Positions 15,890 to 23,686 of a DNA stretch of 50,923 nucleotides are shown piece by piece. The notes under the pieces were generated by a model. It had not been told where the DNA came from, did no database searches, and saw nothing but the letters and a program-made list of their open reading frames with translations. The DNA is from Pseudomonadota bacterium (GTDB lineage Bacteria > Pseudomonadota > Gammaproteobacteria > Burkholderiales > Burkholderiaceae_C): the NCBI GenBank assembly GCA_030538605.1, contig JAUNTQ010000015.1:1-50923 (forward strand). The letters run 5' to 3'. The position numbers and the translations under genes were made by a program. Each line of letters begins with the position of its first letter. The first letter of the stretch is position 1.

Positions 15890-17554
15890 TCAAGCCCTGA
15901 ATGCATGGGTTATAGGATAACGCCAGTCCTTGCCGAAGGCGCGGTGGGTGACCCGCGTGCCGGGTGCGGCCTGCTGGCGCTTGTATTCGTTGAGCTTGAT
16001 CAGGCGCGTGACCTGCTCCACATCGGCGGGCGCAAAGCCTTCGGCCACCAGCTCGGCCACGCTGGCGTCGTTTTCCATGTAGCGGGCGATGATGGCGTCC
16101 AGCACCTCGTAGGGCGGCAGGCTGTCCTGGTCGGTCTGGTCTTCGCGCAGCTCGGCGCTGGGGGGGCGGGTGATGATGCGCTCGGGAATGGGGCTGGCCC
16201 CGGTGCCGAAGGGGTCGTGCGCGTTGCGCCAGCGCGCCAGGGCGAACACGCGGGTTTTCACCACGTCCTTGATGGGCGCAAAGCCGCCGCACATGTCGCC
16301 ATACAGCGTGCAGTAGCCCACGGCGTATTCGCTCTTGTTGCCGGTTGTGAGAATCATGTGGCCCAGCTTGTTGGACAGCGCCATCAGCATCACGCCGCGG
16401 ATACGGGCCTGGATGTTTTCTTCGGTGGTGTCTTCGGGCTTGCCGCCAAACAGGGGCGCAAGCGACGCCTTGAGCGCCTCGAACGCGGGCAGGATGGACA
16501 CTTCGTCGTAGGCCACGCCCAGGCGCTGCGCCATCTCGCGCGCGTCTTGCAGGCTGATGCCGGCGGTGTAGGGGCTGGGCATCATCACGGCGCGCACGTT
16601 GGCTGCGCCCAGCGCATCGACGGCAATGGCCAGCACCAGCGCCGAGTCGATGCCGCCCGACAGGCCCAGCGCCACCTGGCTGAAGCCGTTCTTGCGCACG
16701 TAGTCGCGCACGCCCATGACCAGCGCGTCCCACTCGTCGGCGTCGTTGCTGCGGGCGGGGGCGGTGTCTGCTCTTAATTCAAGAGCTTCTTGCGTACGCT
16801 GTACCTCGACATAAAACAGTTTTTCTTCAAAGCTCGGCGCGCGACCCGCCAGCGTGGCGTCCGCGTTCACGGCAAACGACTGGCCTTCGAACACCACCTC
16901 GTCCTGCCCGCCCACCAGGTGCGCATAGACCAGCGGCAGGCCCACGGCGCGCACGCGCTCGATCATCATGGCCTCGCGCTCGTAGCCCTTGCCCACGTGA
17001 AAAGGCGAGGCGTTGATGACGGCCAGCAGCTGGGCACCCGCCTCTTTGGCCAGCTCGGCCGGTTCGTCAAACCAGGCGTCTTCGCAGATCAGCAGGCCGA
17101 CGTTGATGCCGCCGGCCTCGAACACGCAGGTGCCCTGCCCCGAGGTGAAGTAGCGCCGCTCGTCGAACACCTGGTAGTTGGGCAGCTCGCGCTTGGCATA
17201 GGTTTCGATCACGCGGCCATCCCTGATGACGCTGGCCGCGTTGGTGCGGCGGATGACCGACAGGCTCTTTCCGCGCTGGTCGCGCCCCACGGGGTGGCCC
17301 ACCACGATGGCCATGTCGGCCAGATGCGCCGTTTCGCGCGCCACGGTTTTCACCGCTTCGTCACAGGCAGCGATGAAGGCCGGACGCAGCAGCGCGTCTT
17401 CGGGCATGTAGCCGCAGAGGGACAGCTCGGGCGTGAGCAGCAGCCGCGCGCCCTGCGCGTGGGCGGTGCGGGCCGCGTCGATGATCTTGCGCGCATTGCC
17501 GGGCATGTCGCCCACGACAAGGTTCAGTTGCGCGATGCAGACCGTGAGGCTCAT
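15890..17554 (-). CDS. nadE: Glutamine-dependent NAD+ synthetase
   Basis: This 554-residue two-domain enzyme has an N-terminal nitrilase-type amidase with the triad Glu43 (TPELSLCGY), Lys121 (AKRELPNYQ) and Cys157 (LLICEDAW). The C-terminal ATP-pyrophosphatase domain has SGGIDS at 299-304. It converts nicotinate adenine dinucleotide to NAD using glutamine. Residues 251-262 between the domains (VQRTQEALELRA) are encoded by a half copy of the class A palindrome and look like an absorbed insertion. The ATG at 17554 is preferred because the earlier frame overlaps the upstream gene. That gene ends 14 bp before, so the two are probably one operon with glnB. Confidence 0.95.
   Translation of the reverse strand: MSLTVCIAQLNLVVGDMPGNARKIIDAARTAHAQGARLLLTPELSLCGYMPEDALLRPAFIAACDEAVKTVARETAHLADMAIVVGHPVGRDQRGKSLSVIRRTNAASVIRDGRVIETYAKRELPNYQVFDERRYFTSGQGTCVFEAGGINVGLLICEDAWFDEPAELAKEAGAQLLAVINASPFHVGKGYEREAMMIERVRAVGLPLVYAHLVGGQDEVVFEGQSFAVNADATLAGRAPSFEEKLFYVEVQRTQEALELRADTAPARSNDADEWDALVMGVRDYVRKNGFSQVALGLSGGIDSALVLAIAVDALGAANVRAVMMPSPYTAGISLQDAREMAQRLGVAYDEVSILPAFEALKASLAPLFGGKPEDTTEENIQARIRGVMLMALSNKLGHMILTTGNKSEYAVGYCTLYGDMCGGFAPIKDVVKTRVFALARWRNAHDPFGTGASPIPERIITRPPSAELREDQTDQDSLPPYEVLDAIIARYMENDASVAELVAEGFAPADVEQVTRLIKLNEYKRQQAAPGTRVTHRAFGKDWRYPITHAFRA
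16779..16803. repeat. Half copy of the class A palindrome inside nadE
   Basis: The plus strand contains AGAGCTTCTTGCGTACG followed by CTGTA. This equals the inverse of the right arm of the intergenic palindromes (CGTACGCAAGAAGCTC). No partner arm is present. It falls in the linker between the two NadE domains and keeps the frame open. Confidence 0.8.
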
Positions 17555-17568
17555 GGTGGGCGCGCCTT

Positions 17569-19110
17569 TCAGCAGCTGAAGGGGTAGGTGAAATGGGTGC
17601 CGAGCTGGCCCTGCGCGTCGATCTGGTACCACTGGCCTTCGCGCTGCACGCGCCAGACGCCGCAGCCCAGGTTCTCGAAGCCGTCAAAGCCTGGCGCTGC
17701 GCCTGCATCGGCAGGCACGGGCGTGCCGTCGTCGTGGTAGATGCGGTAGCGCACGGGCGTGCCCGCAGGCGGCTCGGTCGGCAGCATGGGGGTTTCGCGG
17801 GCGGCGTCGCGCCGGGCAGCGGATTCGGCAGCAGCGGCGGCTTCGGCCAGCGCGCGCTCTGCGGCATCCACGGGCGGCGCAGGCAGCGCGGCACCGCCGG
17901 TGGCCGCCGCCGCAGCGGCTGCCGCAGCCCCGGCGGCGGGTGTGTCGATGGGTGCATCCACAGGCGCGACAGGCAGCGCCTGCTCAGAGGCAAGCAGCTC
18001 GCGCACCACGAAGCGCCCGCGGTGCCCCGCCACCAGCGCGCCGGGCACGGGCGGGCCAAGGGGCGTGAGCCCGCTGGCCGCCTGGTAGCGGTAGCGGTGC
18101 ACATGGCCGCTGGCGCTGGTCAGGCGCAGCGGCTCGTCTTCGCTGAGCACCGGGCAGGGGTGGCCGGGCGGCACGGGCACGGTCTCCGGCAGCATGGGTT
18201 TGAACTGGCGGTCGATGTAGATGCAGCCGGCGCGCTCGGCGTCGCGCAGCATCATGTAGCGCACCCGCAGCGGGCTGCCAAACTCGGTGACCAGATCCAG
18301 GTGCCGCGCTGCGGGCAGCGCCACCGGCTCGCCCGTGGGCTTGAAAAAGTCGATGCGTTCACCTCCCGCCGCGCCGCGCTGGCCAAACAGCAGCCAGGGC
18401 TTTCGCTCCTCGCCTTCGGCGAGCACGCCCACATCGGCGTAGCGCGGGGGCACCACTTCGCGCAGGCTGCGCAGGTCGATCAAGCCCACGGCTTCGACGC
18501 GGCCCTCCTGTGTGGCCACCCGCTTGAACGCGCCGAAATTGACCGGACGGTGCTGCCCACCCAGCGGGGTGCTGCTGGACTGCAGGGTGTACCCGTGCGG
18601 CGCACGCGCCACCATGCGCCCGTTCTGCACACGCAGATAGGTGTAGCGGCCTTTGCCCGCCTTGAGCGTGAGCGCCGCAGGCAAGTGGTCATCCGTCAAC
18701 GGCCCGCCTGTGTAGGCGATCTCGACGCCGCCGTTGAAGGCTTCGTCCAGCAGGCGCCGCCCGAAGGGATCGAACAGCCACTGCCGATCGTCCCGCGTGC
18801 CCACGAAGCCTGTCACGCTGCCGCCCAGCGGCACCGGCTCCAGGCTGTCGAACGCGCCTTCGCGCGGTGCGGCGCGCAGCACGTAGCGCAGGCAGCCCGC
18901 GGGCGAGGCTTCGGCGCGCACGCGGCGCTGCCAGGTCAGGTCGACCTCCCATTCGCCTTTCGGCCCGGTGGGGCCGTAGCCGGTATAGGCGTAGTCCACG
19001 CAGGGCTGGGCCGTTTGCGCGCCACGCCGGGCCTGCGCCTGCACGCCAGACGTGGCCAGCAGACCCATGCACAAAAACGAAGCAGCGAGAAAGCGAAACG
19101 TATGCGGCAT
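17569..19110 (-). CDS. Large exported protein of unknown function
   Basis: This 513-residue protein has a signal peptide (MPHTFRFLAASFLCMGLLAT...VQA|QARRG). The mature region is mixed and rich in beta-strand-like segments (residues about 30-370). A linker of Ala, Pro and charged residues with a run of Ala (about residues 390-460) follows, then a short C-terminal segment ending FTYPFSC. WG-repeat-like phrases (DRQWLFDPFGRRLLDEAFNG; QWYQIDAQGQLGTHF) suggest repeated small beta units, but no named family is certain. It is divergent from the acyltransferase-like gene at 19171 and sits upstream of nadE. The N-terminal ATG gives a clean signal peptide. Confidence 0.65.
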   Translation of the reverse strand: MPHTFRFLAASFLCMGLLATSGVQAQARRGAQTAQPCVDYAYTGYGPTGPKGEWEVDLTWQRRVRAEASPAGCLRYVLRAAPREGAFDSLEPVPLGGSVTGFVGTRDDRQWLFDPFGRRLLDEAFNGGVEIAYTGGPLTDDHLPAALTLKAGKGRYTYLRVQNGRMVARAPHGYTLQSSSTPLGGQHRPVNFGAFKRVATQEGRVEAVGLIDLRSLREVVPPRYADVGVLAEGEERKPWLLFGQRGAAGGERIDFFKPTGEPVALPAARHLDLVTEFGSPLRVRYMMLRDAERAGCIYIDRQFKPMLPETVPVPPGHPCPVLSEDEPLRLTSASGHVHRYRYQAASGLTPLGPPVPGALVAGHRGRFVVRELLASEQALPVAPVDAPIDTPAAGAAAAAAAAATGGAALPAPPVDAAERALAEAAAAAESAARRDAARETPMLPTEPPAGTPVRYRIYHDDGTPVPADAGAAPGFDGFENLGCGVWRVQREGQWYQIDAQGQLGTHFTYPFSC

Positions 19111-19170
19111 GGGGCGGCAGCATAACGCGGCGCGGGGCATACTCGCCGCGCCTGCACGCCACATGAATCG

Positions 19171-20373
19171 ATGTTTCGCGCCACCTTTCACACAGACCCC
19201 ACCGCCGTCGACGCCGCCGCCTGGGACGCGCTGCTGGCGCGCCAGGCGCAGCCCACGCCTTTCATGCGCCACGCCTACCTGGCGGCGTTGCACGCCAGCG
19301 GCAGCGCCGTGCCTGCCACCGGGTGGGCACCGCGCTTCTGCCTGCTGTGGGACGGCGATGCACTGGCGGCTGCCGCGCCGCTGTACGTCAAGAGCCATTC
19401 CTATGGCGAATACGTGTTTGACTGGGCCTGGGCCAATGCCTACGCCGAGCACGGCCTGTGCTACTACCCCAAGGCGCTGGTGGCCGTGCCTTTCACGCCG
19501 GTGCCCGGCTCGCGCCTGCTGGCGCGGGACGAGGCCGCGCGCGCGGCGCTGGTGCAGGCGCTCGTCGGCTTTGGCGAGCAGCACGGCCTGTCCTCGCTGC
19601 ATGTGCTGTTTGGCGACGCTGCCGACCAGGCCGCCTGCGCCAAGGCGCAGCTGATGCCGCGCGAGCAGCTGCAGTTTCACTGGCGCAACCACCACCCGGC
19701 CAGCGGCCTGCCGTTTGCGGGGTTTGACGACTTTCTGGCCGCGCTCGCGCAGGACAAGCGCAAGAAGATCCGGCAGGAGCGGCGCAAGGTGGCTGACGCT
19801 GGCGTGACCGTGCGCCACGTCCAGGGCGCGGCCATCACGCCCGAGGACTGGGCTTTTTTCTACCGCTGCTACGAACGCACCTACCTGGAACACGGCAACG
19901 CGCCCTATCTGTCGGCCGACTTTTTCGCGCGCATGGCAAGCGGCATGGCCGAGCACTGGGTGCTGTTCGTCGCCGAGCGCGATGGTGCGCCGATCGCATC
20001 AAGTTTGATAGCTGTTAGCGTAATTAATACGGGCGAAAACACCGTTTTTAATCAAAATTCTGCCGCCTGGGGCCGCTACTGGGGCGCACTGGAGCGGGTG
20101 GACAGCCTGCATTTCGAGCTGTGCTATTACCAGCCCATTGCCTGGTGCATCACCCACGGCGTGGCGCGCTTTGAAGGCGGTGCGCAGGGCGAGCACAAGA
20201 TGGCCCGCGCGCTGCTGCCCACGCCCACGCACAGCAGCCATTGGCTGGCACACCCGGCGTTTTCCGACGCGGTGCAGCGCTTTCTGGCGCGAGAATCGGC
20301 GGGTGTCGCCAACTATCTGGACCACCTGGACGGTCGCTCGCCTTTTCGTGGCCGCGCGCCTGCGGGCGGATAG
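19171..20373 (+). CDS. GNAT/FemAB-like acyltransferase (COG3146 type)
   Basis: This 400-residue protein begins FRATFHTDPTAVDAAAWDAL. It contains LAALAQDKRKKIRQERRKVA and FYRCYERTYLEHGNAPYLSADFF, characteristic of a proteobacterial family with peptidogalycan-like GNAT folds (often labelled GNAT N-acetyltransferase or DUF482). The substrate is unknown. Near residues 277-296 the sequence SSLIAVSVINTGENTVFNQN is encoded by an AT-rich class B repeat. Relatives have only a short loop at this point, as far as I recall. It is followed 42 bp later by gltS. The minus-strand gene upstream is divergent, so the 60-bp gap should hold two promoters. Confidence 0.8.
   Translation: MFRATFHTDPTAVDAAAWDALLARQAQPTPFMRHAYLAALHASGSAVPATGWAPRFCLLWDGDALAAAAPLYVKSHSYGEYVFDWAWANAYAEHGLCYYPKALVAVPFTPVPGSRLLARDEAARAALVQALVGFGEQHGLSSLHVLFGDAADQAACAKAQLMPREQLQFHWRNHHPASGLPFAGFDDFLAALAQDKRKKIRQERRKVADAGVTVRHVQGAAITPEDWAFFYRCYERTYLEHGNAPYLSADFFARMASGMAEHWVLFVAERDGAPIASSLIAVSVINTGENTVFNQNSAAWGRYWGALERVDSLHFELCYYQPIAWCITHGVARFEGGAQGEHKMARALLPTPTHSSHWLAHPAFSDAVQRFLARESAGVANYLDHLDGRSPFRGRAPAGG
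20004..20056. repeat. Class B repeat inside the acyltransferase-like gene
   Basis: This AT-rich 53-bp block is bounded by TTTGAT (20004-20009) and ATCAAA (20051-20056). It contains TAGCTGTTAGCGTAATTAAT. It resembles the spacer repeat between phaA and phaB (TAGCTGCCAGCG..., 45050) and a dispersed Comamonadaceae element. The surrounding coding sequence is GC-rich, so the block stands out by composition. The reading frame passes through it without a stop. Confidence 0.65.
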
Positions 20374-20415
20374 GCGCCACCCTCGCATTCCATCCACCCA
20401 AGCACAGCTGCTGCC

Positions 20416-21690
20416 ATGCAAATCGAACTGAACGGTTACTACACCATGATCCTCGCCACCCTGGTGCTGCTGCTGGGGCGGTATCTGGTGCTCAAGGTCA
20501 AGTTCCTGTCTGACTTCAACATTCCGGAGCCGGTGGCGGGCGGCTTGCTGGCGGGCACGCTCGTGGTGCTGCTGAACGCGCTGTTCGGCCTCACGTTCCA
20601 GTTCCAGCAGCAGTTGCAGACGGCGTTCATGCTGATGTTCTTTTCGTCCATCGGCTTGAGCGCCGACTTCACCCGCCTGAAGGCCGGCGGCAAGCCGCTG
20701 GCGGTGTTTCTGGTGGTGGTGGCCTTCTTCATCCTGCTGCAAAACGTGGTGGGCGTAGGCATGGCGGCGGCGCTGGGGCTGGATCCGCTGATCGGCCTGG
20801 TCACCGGCTCCATCTCGCTGACGGGTGGCCACGGCACGGCGGGCGCATGGGGACCTGTGCTGGAAAACCGCTATGGCATCACGGGCGCCACCACGCTGGG
20901 CATTGCCGCGGCCACCTTCGGGCTGGTGGCGGGCGGGCTGATTGGCGGGCCGGTGGCCAAGCACCTGATCAAGAAGCTGCACCGCGAACGCCTGCCGCAA
21001 AGGCCACGCACCGCCATCGAGGCGGTGGCCAGCGCGCAGTCGCTCTACAGCACGCAACACACCGAAACCGACGACCGCCGCAACGACGCCATGTTCGACA
21101 AGCCGGACGAGATTCGCCTCATCACCGCCTCGTCCACCATCGAGACGCTGGCCCTGTTTGCAGGCTGCATGGCCTTTGCGGGACTGATGAGCACCGCCAC
21201 CAAGGGCTCTGTGCTGGAGTTGCCCACCTTCGTGTGGGCACTGGGCGGCGGGGTCATCATCCGCAACGTGCTCACGCATTTTTTCAAGTTCGACATGTTC
21301 GACCGCGCCATCGACGTGTTCGGCAACGCTTCACTGTCGCTGTTTCTCGCGATGGCGCTGCTGTCGCTGCGGCTGTGGGAGCTGACGGCGCTGGCGCTGC
21401 CGGTGATGGTGATTCTGGCCGTGCAGACGGTGGTGATGATGCTGTATGCGGTCTTCGTCACCTTCAAGGTGATGGGCAGCGACTACGACGCCGCCGTGCT
21501 GGCCGCCGGGCACTGCGGCTTCGGCATGGGGGCCACGCCCACGGCCATTGCCAACATGCAGGCCATCACCGACCGCTACGGCCCGTCCTACAAGGCCTTC
21601 CTGATCGTGCCCATGGTGGGCGCGTTCTTCGTCGATCTGGTCAACGTGGCCGTGCTGCAGGCGTTCACGCAGATGCCGTTTCTGCGCTGA
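20416..21690 (+). CDS. gltS: Sodium/glutamate symporter
   Basis: This 424-residue protein has about ten to eleven membrane helices and the GltS signatures FNIPEPVAGGLLAGTLVVLL, SIGLSADFTRLKAGGKPLAV, and SISLTGGHGTAGAWGPVLE in the first half. In the second half it has AAGHCGFGMGATPTAIANMQ. The two repeats form the inverted core of Na+-dependent glutamate carriers. A charged cytoplasmic loop at residues 190-240 (RLPQRPRTAIEAVA...) divides the halves. A bidirectional terminator follows. Glutamate import fits the nearby PII and NAD synthetase genes only loosely. Confidence 0.95.
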   Translation: MQIELNGYYTMILATLVLLLGRYLVLKVKFLSDFNIPEPVAGGLLAGTLVVLLNALFGLTFQFQQQLQTAFMLMFFSSIGLSADFTRLKAGGKPLAVFLVVVAFFILLQNVVGVGMAAALGLDPLIGLVTGSISLTGGHGTAGAWGPVLENRYGITGATTLGIAAATFGLVAGGLIGGPVAKHLIKKLHRERLPQRPRTAIEAVASAQSLYSTQHTETDDRRNDAMFDKPDEIRLITASSTIETLALFAGCMAFAGLMSTATKGSVLELPTFVWALGGGVIIRNVLTHFFKFDMFDRAIDVFGNASLSLFLAMALLSLRLWELTALALPVMVILAVQTVVMMLYAVFVTFKVMGSDYDAAVLAAGHCGFGMGATPTAIANMQAITDRYGPSYKAFLIVPMVGAFFVDLVNVAVLQAFTQMPFLR

Positions 21691-21714
21691 CGGGCCGCAT
21701 GCACGGCGCGGACG

Positions 21715-21745
21715 CAAAAAAGGGGCCTTGGCAGGCCCCTTTTTT
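21715..21745. terminator. Bidirectional intrinsic terminator
   Basis: AAAAAAGGGGCCT-TGGC-AGGCCCCTTTTTT forms a 7-bp GC stem flanked by A and T runs. It can serve gltS on the plus strand and the convergent exported-protein gene on the minus strand. Confidence 0.92.
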
Positions 21746-21774
21746 GTGGGTCACACGGTTGTGGTGCCGAGGCT

Positions 21775-22095
21775 TCACTCGCGGTCGCGGCGCGGCGCGC
21801 GCATGCCGGCGCGGCTGCGGGTGCGGCGGTTGTCCTGGTAGGACACGCGCTGCGGGTACAGGTCGTAATAGGTGTCCACCTCTTCGCCGCAGGCTGCGTC
21901 GGCGATGCCGAACACCAGGGTGGCACCCTGGCCGAACTTGTAGGGCACGGTCTGGTGCAGCTGGTAGGACATGTCCACCGGCGGGTTGGGGCTTTCGGAG
22001 ACGACCTCACCCTTGGCGTTCAGCACGGTGTAGCAGGCGGCCTGGGCACCGGCGGCAAGGGTCAGGGTGGCGAGGAGGGTGAGGGTTTTTTTCAT
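21775..22095 (-). CDS. Small exported protein of unknown function
   Basis: This 106-residue protein starts MKKTLTLLATLTLAAGAQA|ACYTVLN, a clear signal peptide. The mature part carries two Cys (CYTVLN and DAACGEE), probably one disulfide, and a basic C-terminus (RRTRSRAGMRAPRRDRE). No family was recognised. It is convergent to gltS, sharing the terminator, and lies 178 bp from the start-side neighbour at 22274. A single-gene unit is likely. Confidence 0.7.
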   Translation of the reverse strand: MKKTLTLLATLTLAAGAQAACYTVLNAKGEVVSESPNPPVDMSYQLHQTVPYKFGQGATLVFGIADAACGEEVDTYYDLYPQRVSYQDNRRTRSRAGMRAPRRDRE

Positions 22096-22273
22096 GGTGT
22101 GCGTGCAGTCAGAAAAAGTGGCACCGCACAAGGGATGGAGCGGCGTCAGGTGCTGGCAAGTCTGCCGCGTCGGGCGCGCTTGTCAAGCGGCAAGCCGCGC
22201 AAGACGCCCGCCAGGCGAGGAATGCCGCTGCGGCTGTCGTGCCTGGCCCACGAAGCGCGCAGCATGACACGGC

Positions 22274-23686
22274 TCAGGCCTCGGGCGCAAAGCAGGCGAG
22301 CAAGTCGCGCGCGATGGCCGCTTCGAGCGCGCTTCGGCCTTCGTCGGGGCCGAACGTGGGCCAGCGCAAGGTTGCACCCGTGGACAGGGGGCGCTCCCAG
22401 TCCGGGTGGCTGCGGGCGGGGCCCAGTTGCGCGGGCACGGTGCGCAGCGTGTCGTCGTCGGCAGTGCCCGCCACGCGCAGGCGGGTCTGGGCGGCATGGC
22501 CGCGCTGCGCCAGCGCGCGGGCCAGATCGAGCAGGTGGCCCGCCAGCAGCAGCAGCACCGGGTCTTCCACGGTGATTTCCTGCACACCGTTCAGACGGTT
22601 TTCCAGCTTGCGCCACAGTGGCCGCCAGCCGCCCGATGCCGCGCCGCCGATGGTGGCACCCAGCGTGGCCGCCGCGCCCAGCGACAGGCCCGCCAGCGCC
22701 ACGTCGGCCACCGCGCCAATGCCCGCACCAATCATCGCGCCCATGCCCAGCCTTTTGCCGGCGGCTTTCAGCAGCTCGGGGTTGAACAAGTCGTCTTCCC
22801 AGCGGCCATCGAGCTGGGGCAGATCGGCCAGCTCGGCGTCCTGGGGGCGAAAGGCGAACACGGCCAGCAGCTCGTCTACCGCGCGGCGGGCGTGCTGGCG
22901 CACGTCGGCCTGGAAGGCGCGCACGAAGTCGGCTTGCCGGTCAGGGTCGGCAAAGTCTTGCGCGGGCAGCGCGCGGCGCATGGCGGCCACGTCGATCAGG
23001 CCGCTGGCGATGGCGCGGCAGGCGGCCTGGCGGCGCTCGCGGGCTTCGCGCGCCAGTGCGTAGGTGATGTCTTGCAGCTGCGCGCGGCGCGCGGGCAGCA
23101 GCGTGGCCAGGTCGCCATACAGCCGCTGCTCGGAGCCGATGAAGGGTGCCACCACGTCGAACTCGACCCGCGCGTGCAGATTGGCCTCCAGCAGCGCCTG
23201 GTGCCATTCGGCATGGCGGCTGCCCGCGTCGCGCACGAAGTTGAGCACGGGCATGACGGGCTTGGCGCACCAGGTGAGCGCCTCGATCTCGGCGCGGAAC
23301 TTGGGCAGCACGCTCTCGCGCGTGTCGATGACGAGCATGGCAGCGTCGGCCTTGTCGATCAGCGCGCGCAGCACCTTGGCCTCTTGCTCGAAGGCTTCGC
23401 GCGCCTCGGGCCCGCTCAGGAAGGCGCGCACCCGCGCGGGGCGCGAGTCGCCCGGCAGGCGGCCCAGAAAGTCGAGCAGCGCCACCGAGTCTTCGAGCCC
23501 CGGCGTGTCGATGAAGCGCACGGCTGCCGCGCCATTGAGCCGCAGCTCCACCGCCTCGGCGTGGCGCGTGGTGCCGGGGCGGTCGGACACTTCGCCAAAG
23601 TCCACCTGGCGCGTGAGCGTGCGCAGCAGCGAGGTTTTGCCGGCATTGGTGTGGCCGACGATGGCGATGTGCAGCGGCTCGGTCAT
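22274..23686 (-). CDS. Era-like GTPase with DUF3482 domain
   Basis: This 470-residue protein has an N-terminal GTPase domain: P-loop GHTNAGKTSL (11-20), a Thr-rich switch (RPGTTRH), and DTPGLED (60-66). NFVRD sits at the G4 position, instead of the canonical NKxD. After a helical middle region there is a glycine-rich hydrophobic stretch near residues 310-350 (MGAMIGAGIGAVADVALAGL...), likely to insert in or lie on the membrane. The C-terminal domain is DUF3482. Its ATG overlaps the stop of the DUF2868 gene by 4 bp, so translation is coupled. A membrane-associated remodelling or stress role is inferred from architecture. Confidence 0.85.
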   Translation of the reverse strand: MTEPLHIAIVGHTNAGKTSLLRTLTRQVDFGEVSDRPGTTRHAEAVELRLNGAAAVRFIDTPGLEDSVALLDFLGRLPGDSRPARVRAFLSGPEAREAFEQEAKVLRALIDKADAAMLVIDTRESVLPKFRAEIEALTWCAKPVMPVLNFVRDAGSRHAEWHQALLEANLHARVEFDVVAPFIGSEQRLYGDLATLLPARRAQLQDITYALAREARERRQAACRAIASGLIDVAAMRRALPAQDFADPDRQADFVRAFQADVRQHARRAVDELLAVFAFRPQDAELADLPQLDGRWEDDLFNPELLKAAGKRLGMGAMIGAGIGAVADVALAGLSLGAAATLGATIGGAASGGWRPLWRKLENRLNGVQEITVEDPVLLLLAGHLLDLARALAQRGHAAQTRLRVAGTADDDTLRTVPAQLGPARSHPDWERPLSTGATLRWPTFGPDEGRSALEAAIARDLLACFAPEA

